Assembly: GCA_003387805.1 (NCBI GenBank)
Contig: QGSR01000063.1
Span: 1-9,034 of the forward strand
Length of the DNA stretch: 9,034 nt
Reading direction: 5' to 3'
Origin: Bacillota bacterium
Lineage (GTDB): Bacteria > Bacillota > Limnochordia > Limnochordales > ZCTH02-B6
Positions within the stretch are counted from its first letter, which is position 1. Every line of letters starts with the position of its first letter. The position numbers were made by a program, and so were the translations under genes. The notes below the pieces were generated by a model that did not search any database, was not told where the DNA came from, and was given only the letters and a program-made list of their open reading frames with translations. Positions 1 through 5,279 of this stretch are shown here, in pieces.

Positions 1-1
1 C

Positions 2-850
2 GGCGCCGCGCCGCTGCAGCGCCCGGAAAGGCCCAGGGAAGTGCCCGACGGCATCTGGACCAAATGTCCCGGCTGCCAGACCATCCACTACGAAGGCGAA
101 CTGGCCAAGCATCTGTACGTGTGCACCCAGTGCGGCCATCATTTCACCGTGGGCGCGGTGGAGCGCCTGGCGCAGCTGCTGGACGATCCCGAGGCGTTTG
201 AGGAATGGGACACGAACCTGGCCACCGTCAACGCGCTGGGCTTTCCGGACTACGAGGCCAAGCTGGCCCGGGCCCGGGAGAAGACGGGCCTGGACGAAGC
301 GGTGGTCAGCGGTGTGGGCTGCATGGGCGGCTATCCGGTGGCCATCGGCATTCTCGACTTCAATTTCTTCACCGGCAGCATGGGCTCGGTGGCCGGGGAG
401 AAGCTGACCCGTCTGTTCGAGCGGGCCGCCGAGCGGGACGTGCCCGTCATCGTCGTCTCCGGCGGCGGGGGCGGCGCCCGCATGCAAGAAGGCATTCTGT
501 CCCTGATGCAAATGGCAAAAACGAGCCAGGCCGTGGAGCGCTTCGGCCGCACGGGCCGGCCGTACATTTCGGTGCTGACGCATCCCACCATGGGCGGCGT
601 GTACGCGTCGTACGCGTCTCTGGGCGACTACATTTTCGCGGAACCCGGCGCCCTCATCGGCTTCGCCGGGCCCCGCATCGTGGAGCGCACCATTCGGCAG
701 GCTTTGCCCAGCGGGTTTCAGACGTCCGAGTTTGCGCTGCGCAACGGCATGGTGGATCGCATCGTTCCGAGAAAAGAACTGCGGGATACGCTCATCCGCG
801 TCCTGCGTCTGCACGAGAAGCGGCCCATGCTGGACGCGCGGGCCCGCTGA
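2..850 (+). CDS. accD: Acetyl-CoA carboxylase carboxyltransferase, beta subunit (5'-partial)
   Basis: AccD pairs with AccA to form the carboxyltransferase that moves CO2 from carboxybiotin (on AccB) to acetyl-CoA, giving malonyl-CoA in the cytoplasm. Seen: an N-terminal zinc ribbon Cys-X2-Cys-X15-Cys-X2-Cys (first Cys codon at 65-67) and a crotonase-like core with GSMGSVAGEK, ARMQEGILSLMQMAKTS, LTHPTMGGVYASYA and EPGALIGFAGPR. The frame is open from base 2. The codons before the GTG at 41 read ERPREV, which continues into PDGIWTKCPGC as in the N terminus of full-length relatives, so the GTG at 41 is probably an internal Val and perhaps 10-20 residues lie left of the window. Odd: the glycine-rich loop reads SGGGGGARM (458-484), one residue longer than the usual SASGGARM. 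accA follows after a short gap, as in many Bacillota. Identity is secure; only the start is unknown. Confidence 0.96.
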   Translation, partial: GAAPLQRPERPREVPDGIWTKCPGCQTIHYEGELAKHLYVCTQCGHHFTVGAVERLAQLLDDPEAFEEWDTNLATVNALGFPDYEAKLARAREKTGLDEAVVSGVGCMGGYPVAIGILDFNFFTGSMGSVAGEKLTRLFERAAERDVPVIVVSGGGGGARMQEGILSLMQMAKTSQAVERFGRTGRPYISVLTHPTMGGVYASYASLGDYIFAEPGALIGFAGPRIVERTIRQALPSGFQTSEFALRNGMVDRIVPRKELRDTLIRVLRLHEKRPMLDARAR

Positions 851-880
851 GCGGGACGGGAAAGCGGCCCGGACGATACC

Positions 881-909
881 TACAATCTTAATGACGCAAC
901 GTTAACGTT
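881..909 (+). promoter_or_regulatory. Possible -10 element and 12-bp palindrome before accA
   Basis: The accD-accA gap is clearly AT-richer than its surroundings. It holds TACAAT (881-886), one mismatch from the sigma-A -10 consensus, and then the perfect palindrome AACGTTAACGTT (898-909), which ends just before the AGGAGG ribosome site. If TACAAT were used, the palindrome would lie at about +5 to +16, a usual operator position. No convincing -35 hexamer lies 16-18 bp upstream. The palindrome does not match the FapR operator consensus that I know for fatty acid genes. Function is inferred only. Confidence 0.3.
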
Positions 910-910
910 T

Positions 911-916
911 AGGAGG
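911..916 (+). promoter_or_regulatory. Ribosome binding site of accA
   Basis: AGGAGG is a full Shine-Dalgarno core. It lies 5 nt before a TTG (922) and 8 nt before the next in-frame codon, GTG (925). The 8-nt spacing and the stronger start codon favour GTG 925, but TTG 922 remains possible; the two differ by one residue. Confidence 0.8.
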
Positions 917-924
917 GGCGGTTG

Positions 925-1983
925 GTGGCCAACAGCGTGTTCGAGTGGGAGCGGCCCCTCGTTGAGCTGGAAAGTCGCATCAAAGAGCTGCAGGCCTTCG
1001 TCGACCAGCGGGGCATTGATCTCACCGCGGAGATTGCCACGCTGCAGGAGAAGGCGGACCGCTTGCGGGCCGAAATTTTCGCGAACCTGACGCCGTGGCA
1101 GCGGGTGCAGATGGCCCGCCATCCGAAGCGGCCCACGACGCTGGATTATATCGAACTCATTTTTGATGATTTCCTCGAGCTGCACGGCGACCGCACGGTC
1201 CGCGACGACGAAGCCATGGTGGGCGGCATCGCCCTGCTGGACGGCGTGCCCGTCACCGTCATCGGACCGCAGAAGGGCCGCGACACCAAGGAAAACATCC
1301 GCCGCAACTTCGGCCTGCCGCACCCCGAAGGGTACCGCAAGGCCATGCGGCTCATGCACCAGGCCGCCAAGTTCGGCCGTCCCATTATTTCCCTCATCGA
1401 CGTGGTCGGCGCGTACCCGGGCATCGAGGCCGAGCAGCGGGGCCAGGGCGTGGCCATCGCGGAGAATATTCGGCAAATGTCGTTTTTAGAGGTGCCTATT
1501 ATCTGCGTAGTCACCGGCGAAGGCGGCAGCGGCGGCGCGTTGGCCATCGGCGTGGGCGACCGGGTGCTCATGATGGAAAACGCGTGGTACTCCGTGATTT
1601 CGCCGGAGATGTGCGCGGAGATTTTGTGGAAAGATACGTCGAAGGCGCCCGAGGCCGCGGCGGTGCTGCGGCTGGGGGCCGAGGATCTGCTGGAGTTTGA
1701 GATTATCGACGAAGTCATCGCTGAACCGCTGGGCGGCGCCCACCGGGACCCGGAGGACGCGGCGCGCCGGCTCAAGGAAGCGCTGGTGCGGCACCTGCAC
1801 GAGCTGATGCGGTACGACGGCCCGGCGCTGGTGGAGGCGCGGCTGGCCAAGTACCGCCGCATGGGACGGCTGGCCGAGCTCACCGAGGAGCAGATGCGGG
1901 CCGCGGCGGACGCGGCTGAGAACTCGGCCGGGGCCGCCGAAACCGGCCAGGCGGCGCCAGCGGCGCTGAAGGAAGCCGACTAG
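925..1983 (+). CDS. accA: Acetyl-CoA carboxylase carboxyltransferase, alpha subunit
   Basis: AccA is the partner of AccD in the carboxyltransferase of acetyl-CoA carboxylase. Seen (352 aa from GTG 925): an N-terminal helical part opening FEWERPLVELESRIKEL, then the crotonase-like core with GPQKGRDTKENIRRNFGLP (about 114-132), HPEGYRKAMRLM (133-144), GEGGSGGALAIGVGDRVLM (198-216) and ILWKDTSKAPEAA (233-245). Odd: the segment that is normally IDTPGAYPG reads IDVVGAYPG (V160-V161, codons 1402-1407), and SPEGCAS reads SPEMCAE (about 226-232). The last 28 or so residues are an Ala/Glu-rich tail that makes the protein longer than the usual 315-325 residues. A TTA leucine codon at 1486-1488 lies in a locally AT-rich patch. 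It starts 74 bp after accD, probably in one transcript with it and possibly with its own promoter. TTG 922 is an alternative start. Confidence 0.96.
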   Translation: MANSVFEWERPLVELESRIKELQAFVDQRGIDLTAEIATLQEKADRLRAEIFANLTPWQRVQMARHPKRPTTLDYIELIFDDFLELHGDRTVRDDEAMVGGIALLDGVPVTVIGPQKGRDTKENIRRNFGLPHPEGYRKAMRLMHQAAKFGRPIISLIDVVGAYPGIEAEQRGQGVAIAENIRQMSFLEVPIICVVTGEGGSGGALAIGVGDRVLMMENAWYSVISPEMCAEILWKDTSKAPEAAAVLRLGAEDLLEFEIIDEVIAEPLGGAHRDPEDAARRLKEALVRHLHELMRYDGPALVEARLAKYRRMGRLAELTEEQMRAAADAAENSAGAAETGQAAPAALKEAD

Positions 1984-2098
1984 CCCGGCGGTCCGGCGGC
2001 GCGGCGGCAGAGCGGCCCGGAGGTCCGCCGGCCGGCCCGGCAGCGGGGCGTCCCGCGCAGCCCGCACGGCAGGCGGTCCGACCCAGGGAGGGGTACGA

Positions 2099-3517
2099 AT
2101 GCGACGCACAAAGATTGTATGCACCATCGGGCCCGCGTCCGATCCGGTCTTGGACGAGCTCATCGCGGCCGGCATGGACGTGGCCCGGCTGAATTTTTCC
2201 CACGGCACCATGGAAGAGCAGGGCGAGCGCATCCGCCGCATCCGCCAGGCCGCGGAGGCGGCCCAGCGCAACGTGGGCATCTTGCTGGACATCCAGGGGC
2301 CGAAAATTCGTGTGGGCCCCATGCAGCCCGGCTCGGTGCTGGAGCCGGGCAAGCCTTTCCGCCTCATCTGCGGCGGCCGGACCATTGAAGGCGACAGCAC
2401 CCAGGCGTCGGTCAGCTATCCGCACCTGCACCGCGTGGTGCGGCCGGGCAGCACCATCTTCCTGGACGACGGGCTCATCGAGCTCAAGGTGGATGCCGTC
2501 GAAGGCGAGGTCGTCCACTGCAGCGTCGTCATCGGCGGCCCGCTTTCGTCCCGCAAAGGCTTGATGGTCCCCGACGCGGACCTGGACTTGCCCGCCTTGA
2601 CCGAACGCGACAAGGAACATATCCGCTACGGCGTGCGCATGGGCGTGGACATGATCGCGGCGTCCTTCGTGCGCAAAGCCGAGCACGTGCGGGCCGTGCG
2701 CGAAGTGATCCGCGAGTGCGGCGGCGACCAGCCTATCATCGCCAAAATCGAAAACCGCCAGGGCGTGGAGCACCTGGAGGAGATCATCCAGGAGTGCGAC
2801 GGCGTCATGGTGGCCCGCGGCGATTTGGGCGTGCACATCCCGCCGGAGGACGTGCCGCTGGTCCAGAAGCACATGATCGAAATGTGCAACCGCCACGGCA
2901 AGCCGGTCATCACCGCGACGCAGATGCTGGAGTCCATGGTGCACAACCCGCGGCCCACCCGGGCCGAGGTCACCGACGTGGCCACGGCCATCTTCGACGG
3001 CACCGACGCGATTATGCTCTCGGGCGAAACGGCCATGGGCAAGTATCCGGTGCAGGCGGTGCGGGTTATGGACCGCATCGCCCGGCGCACCGAGCGGGCC
3101 ATCGACTACGACGAGCTGCTGAACCGGCGCCACAGCAGCCCGGAGCCGTCCATCTCCGAGGCCATCAGCCACGCCACGTGCCGGGCCGCGGCGGATTTGA
3201 AGGCGGCCGCCATCTTGACCGCGACCCAGTCCGGGGCCACGGCCCGGATGGTGTCCAAGTTCCGGCCGAAAACGCGCATCATCGCCTTGACGCCGGTGCC
3301 GGAGGTGGCCCGGCGCCTGACGGTGGTGTGGGGCGTGGAGCCCACCATCGTGCCCCATACGGCCAACGTGGACGAGATGCTGGACGTAGCGTTCGACGTG
3401 GTGCGGCGGCGGTCCGACATCCAGCCCGGCGACCGCATCGTCATCACCGCCGGCGTCCGCACCGGCGAGCCCGGGTCCACCAACTTGCTGCAGGTGTACG
3501 AGGTCGACGACGTCTAG
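2099..3517 (+). CDS. pyk: Pyruvate kinase
   Basis: Converts phosphoenolpyruvate and ADP to pyruvate and ATP, the last step of glycolysis. Seen (472 aa): N-terminal [21 protein letters not shown] (29-36); the start of the B (lid) domain after GPKIRVG (67-73); the family signature [11 protein letters not shown] (213-223) with the catalytic Lys216 and metal ligand Glu218; [10 protein letters not shown] (239-248) with metal ligand Asp242; [10 protein letters not shown] (271-280) and [17 protein letters not shown] (301-317); and a C-terminal allosteric domain (about 341-472). It lacks the extra PEP-utiliser-like C-terminal domain of the 585-aa Bacillus enzyme. DIQGPKIRV (64-72) carries Lys69 where potassium-dependent enzymes have Glu (DTKGPEIRT), so potassium-independent activity is inferred. 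His246 stands where GVEIP is usual. The ATG follows GGAGGGG (2087-2093). It lies 115 bp after accA, with no pfkA between and no clear promoter or terminator in that GC-rich gap. Confidence 0.97.
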   Translation: MRRTKIVCTIGPASDPVLDELIAAGMDVARLNFSHGTMEEQGERIRRIRQAAEAAQRNVGILLDIQGPKIRVGPMQPGSVLEPGKPFRLICGGRTIEGDSTQASVSYPHLHRVVRPGSTIFLDDGLIELKVDAVEGEVVHCSVVIGGPLSSRKGLMVPDADLDLPALTERDKEHIRYGVRMGVDMIAASFVRKAEHVRAVREVIRECGGDQPIIAKIENRQGVEHLEEIIQECDGVMVARGDLGVHIPPEDVPLVQKHMIEMCNRHGKPVITATQMLESMVHNPRPTRAEVTDVATAIFDGTDAIMLSGETAMGKYPVQAVRVMDRIARRTERAIDYDELLNRRHSSPEPSISEAISHATCRAAADLKAAAILTATQSGATARMVSKFRPKTRIIALTPVPEVARRLTVVWGVEPTIVPHTANVDEMLDVAFDVVRRRSDIQPGDRIVITAGVRTGEPGSTNLLQVYEVDDV

Positions 3518-3530
3518 TCAGACGTCGTCG
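3505..3530 (+). terminator. Hairpin terminator overlapping the pyk stop codon
   Basis: CGACGACGTCT (3505-3515) pairs perfectly with AGACGTCGTCG (3520-3530), leaving the tetraloop AGTC, and is followed at once by TTTCCCATTCC. The left arm is the end of pyk (codons Asp-Asp-Val), and the TAG stop (3515-3517) closes the stem and enters the loop. An 11-bp perfect stem directly after a gene fits a rho-independent terminator, but the T-tract is short (TTT then CCCATT), so termination may be partial, with read-through into ald. Confidence 0.7.
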
Positions 3531-3582
3531 TTTCCCATTCCTAGCCAATTCGCGACAGCCAGCGGCGCAAGGGGAGTACGAC

Positions 3583-4698
3583 ATGATCATCGGAGTACCC
3601 GAAGAGATCAAGCAAGGTGAAAACCGGGTCGCCATGACGCCCGCGGGGGTCGAGGAACTGACCAAGAGCGGCCACTCGGTGCTGGTGCAGCGGGGCGCCG
3701 GCGCCGGCAGCGGCATCGCGGACGAAGAGTACGCGGCCGCCGGCGCGGCGCTGGCCGACGACGGCCGGTCCGTGTACGAGCGGGCCGACATGGTGGTCAA
3801 GGTGAAAGAGCCCGAGCCCCACGAGGCGCAGTGGCTGCGCCCCGGGCAGATTTTGTTCACGTACTTGCACCTGGCGGCGGTGCCGGAGCTGACGCGCACG
3901 CTGATGGAGCGCCGGGTCACCGCCATCGGCTACGAGACGGTGCAGACCGATGACGGCGCGCTGCCGCTGCTGACGCCGATGAGCGAAGTGGCCGGGCGCA
4001 TGGCCGTGCAGATCGGCGCGCAGCTCCTGGAGAAGACCCGGGGCGGCCGCGGCGTGCTCTTGGGCGGCGTGCCCGGCGTGCCGCCCGCGGACGTGGTCAT
4101 CATCGGCGCGGGCAACGTCGGCGCCGGCGCGGCCCGCATCACGCTGGGGATGGGCGCCAACGTGACCCTGATCGACATCAACATCGACCGCCTGCGGTAT
4201 CTGCAGGAGACGCTGCACGGCAACCTGATCACCGTCATGTCCAACCGCTTCAACATCGAGCGGGCGGTGAAGTACGCGGACTTGCTCATCGGCGCGGTGC
4301 TGGTGCCCGGGGCCCGGGCGCCGCGGCTGGTCACAGAGGACATGGTGAAGCAGATGAAGCCGGGATCGGTCATCGTGGACGTGGCCATCGACCAGGGCGG
4401 CTGCATCGAGACGGCCGACCGGGTGACCACCCACGACCAGCCGACGTACGTGAAGCACGGCGTCATCCACTACGCCGTCTCCAATATGCCCGGCGCGGTG
4501 CCGCGCACGTCGACGATGGCGCTGACCAACGCGACGCTGCCGTACGTCCTGAAGCTGGCCAACTACGGCTTCGAGGCCGCGGTGCGGGCCGACCGGGCGC
4601 TGGCCCGGGGCGTCAACTGCTTCGCCGGCCGCGTCACCCAGCCCGGCGTGGCCGAGGCCCACGGCCTGGAGTACACGCCTCTGCAAGAGCTGCTTTGA
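3583..4698 (+). CDS. ald: Alanine dehydrogenase (NAD-dependent)
   Basis: Catalyses reversible oxidative deamination of L-alanine to pyruvate and ammonia with NAD+, in the cytoplasm. Seen (371 aa, the usual length): [20 protein letters not shown] start with substrate-binding Arg15; KVKEP with Lys75; LFTYLHLA with His96; [17 protein letters not shown] (128-143); the Rossmann motif IGAGNVG (174-180) with Asp198 ending the second beta strand, which favours NAD over [14 protein letters not shown] with Asp270; and [16 protein letters not shown] (297-311). Arg15, Lys75, His96 and Asp270 correspond to catalytic or pyruvate-binding residues known in Mycobacterium and Bacillus Ald. The ATG at 3583 matches the family N terminus and follows AAGGGGAG (3569-3576) at 6 nt; the frame is open far upstream, but that part lies antiparallel to nothing and within pyk in another frame, so it is not coding. 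It sits 65 bp after pyk, beyond a likely terminator; no clear promoter is visible. No good terminator follows it. Confidence 0.97.
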   Translation: MIIGVPEEIKQGENRVAMTPAGVEELTKSGHSVLVQRGAGAGSGIADEEYAAAGAALADDGRSVYERADMVVKVKEPEPHEAQWLRPGQILFTYLHLAAVPELTRTLMERRVTAIGYETVQTDDGALPLLTPMSEVAGRMAVQIGAQLLEKTRGGRGVLLGGVPGVPPADVVIIGAGNVGAGAARITLGMGANVTLIDINIDRLRYLQETLHGNLITVMSNRFNIERAVKYADLLIGAVLVPGARAPRLVTEDMVKQMKPGSVIVDVAIDQGGCIETADRVTTHDQPTYVKHGVIHYAVSNMPGAVPRTSTMALTNATLPYVLKLANYGFEAAVRADRALARGVNCFAGRVTQPGVAEAHGLEYTPLQELL

Positions 4699-4778
4699 CC
4701 CCGCCCTCCGGACTGCGCAGGCCCCAAGCCGCACGCCGTCGCCGCACCTGCTGCGAAGGCCTTCGGCTGGCGTCGGCG

Positions 4779-4888
4779 CGGCCTGCCGTGGCATGCGAGA
4801 CGGCCTGCCGTGGCATGCGAGACGGCCTGCCGTGGCATGCGAGACGGCCTGCCGTGGCATGCGGCGCGGCCTGCCGTGGGATGCGGCG
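4779..4888. repeat. Five tandem 22-bp repeats with dyad symmetry
   Basis: Five head-to-tail 22-bp units lie at 4779-4800, 4801-4822, 4823-4844, 4845-4866 and 4867-4888. The first three are identical; the fourth ends GGCG instead of GAGA; the fifth has in addition C to G within GGCATGC. A degenerate copy (13 of 22 by my count) lies just before at 4757-4778. There are no spacers between units. Each unit holds the 16-bp core GCCTGCCGTGGCATGC (4781-4796 in unit 1), whose arms GCCTGCC and GGCATGC pair at 6 of 7 positions around a GT centre. Period 22 is not a multiple of 3, so each unit is read in a different frame, which argues against coding. It could be a minisatellite or an array of binding sites for a dimeric protein. 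Confidence 0.93.
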
Positions 4889-4944
4889 CGGGCCTTCGTT
4901 TGCCCCGTGTGGGGGTAAGTACATGTTCGTGTTACGTAGGAAAA

Positions 4945-4984
4945 CAGGTCAAATGGACCCAGGGCCGCTGGTCCGTTTGACCTG
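4945..4984. repeat. Long 17-pair inverted repeat (hairpin)
   Basis: CAGGTCAAATGGACC (4945-4959) pairs with GGTCCGTTTGACCTG (4970-4984), with one T-G wobble; after a bulged C (4960), AG (4961-4962) pairs with CT (4968-4969), leaving the loop GGCCG. No T-tract follows on either strand, so it is a poor rho-independent terminator. Each arm contains one copy of the GGTCAANNGGACC motif that recurs at 5106. Confidence 0.85.
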
Positions 4985-5141
4985 CTGCGTTGCGGGCCGT
5001 TTTCGCAGCGCAGCGTCAGGGCGTGCAGTACTCCAAGCCGCAACACACCGTCCACGTGCAGCTTTTTGGCGACACGCCGGCTATCGCTGAAAGCCTTTGC
5101 AAATCGGTCAATTGGACCCCCGCTCAGGGGTCAAGGTGTCC
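4945..5141. mobile_element. Possible insertion-sequence end remnant or MITE-like relic
   Basis: The motif GGTCAANNGGACC occurs at 4947-4959 (NN=AT), on the other strand at 4970-4982 (NN=AC) and at 5106-5118 (NN=TT). A weaker match, GGTCAAGGTGTCC, lies at 5129-5141. Clustered short repeats of this form in direct and inverted orientation are known at the ends of some insertion sequences, including IS21-family elements, where they are transposase binding sites. I see no transposase and no clear target duplication, so the boundaries given are only the outermost motifs and the assignment is inference. Confidence 0.3.
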
Positions 5142-5169
5142 GAACTAATACGCTTCCAGGAACGCGAAA

Positions 5170-5198
5170 CGCCCGCGCTCCCCGAGGGGGCGCGGGCG
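5170..5198 (-). terminator. Likely terminator of pepF
   Basis: CGCCCGCGC (5170-5178) pairs perfectly with GCGCGGGCG (5190-5198); inside, CCC (5180-5182) pairs with GGG (5187-5189) past a bulged T. Read on the minus strand, downstream of pepF, the stem is followed by TTTCGCGTT, a weak T-tract; on the plus strand it is followed by CTGCG. It lies about 80 bp past the pepF stop. Confidence 0.5.
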
Positions 5199-5235
5199 CT
5201 GCGTTCGCCGTGCTCGTGCGTCCGGTCCGCTTGGC

Positions 5236-5275
5236 GCCGGGGCCTGGGCCCCGGCCGGGCGGCGTTTGGCCGCCG
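5236..5275 (-). other. Two GC-rich dyads just after pepF
   Basis: GCCGGGGCC (5236-5244) and GGCCCCGGC (5247-5255) form a 9-bp perfect dyad with only TG between. GGCGGC and GCCGCC flank GTTTG at about 5260-5275. Both lie within 45 bp of the pepF stop codon and would fold in its 3' untranslated RNA. No T-tract follows either one, so they may stabilise or help terminate the transcript, or simply reflect GC richness. Confidence 0.35.
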
Positions 5276-5279
5276 GGCG

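Larger units (their letters stand above)
4699..5279. other. Convergent intergenic region without a recognisable gene
   Basis: About 580 bp separate the 3' end of ald from the 3' end of the opposite-strand pepF. I recognise no protein in any frame. From left to right it holds a 12-bp palindrome CGAAGGCCTTCG (4754-4765), the 22-bp tandem repeats, a short CCCC-GTGT-GGGG stem (about 4902-4914), a long hairpin (4945-4984), GGTCAANNGGACC motifs, and GC-rich hairpins near the pepF end. Base composition between about 4915 and 5160 is visibly less GC-rich than the flanking genes, which fits inserted or decayed DNA. Confidence 0.7.

Noticed and set aside
41..43. GTG at 41 as the true accD start
   Set aside because: The frame is open to the window edge and the codons before it match the N-terminal region of AccD; the ribosome-like AGGGA lies too close.
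1880..3358. 492-residue minus-strand open frame antisense to pyk
   Set aside because: Composition (His, Asp, Ala, Gly) is that of a mirror frame of GC-rich coding DNA; pyk is complete on the other strand.
2716..3582. Long N-terminal extension of the alanine dehydrogenase frame through pyk
   Set aside because: This frame runs inside pyk in another register with Gly/Arg/His-rich composition typical of GC-rich shadow reading; the ATG at 3583 has a ribosome site and matches the Ald N terminus.
4779..4888. CRISPR array
   Set aside because: The 22-bp units are directly contiguous with no spacers between them, and no cas gene is in the window.
4977..5005. TTGACC as a -35 promoter element in the hairpin arm
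   Set aside because: No -10-like hexamer lies at 16-18 bp; the hexamer is part of the inverted repeat.
3541..5055. Large minus-strand open frame antisense to ald and across the tandem repeats
   Set aside because: It is the opposite strand of a secure gene, with His/Arg/Gly-rich composition; the 22-residue repeats are a by-product of the 22-bp DNA repeat.
4981..5148. Short open fragment reading QYSKPQHTVHVQLFGD, ending just after the GGTCAA motifs
   Set aside because: Composition looks more protein-like than the neighbouring frames and it could be a transposase tail, but it has no good start or ribosome site and I recognise no family.
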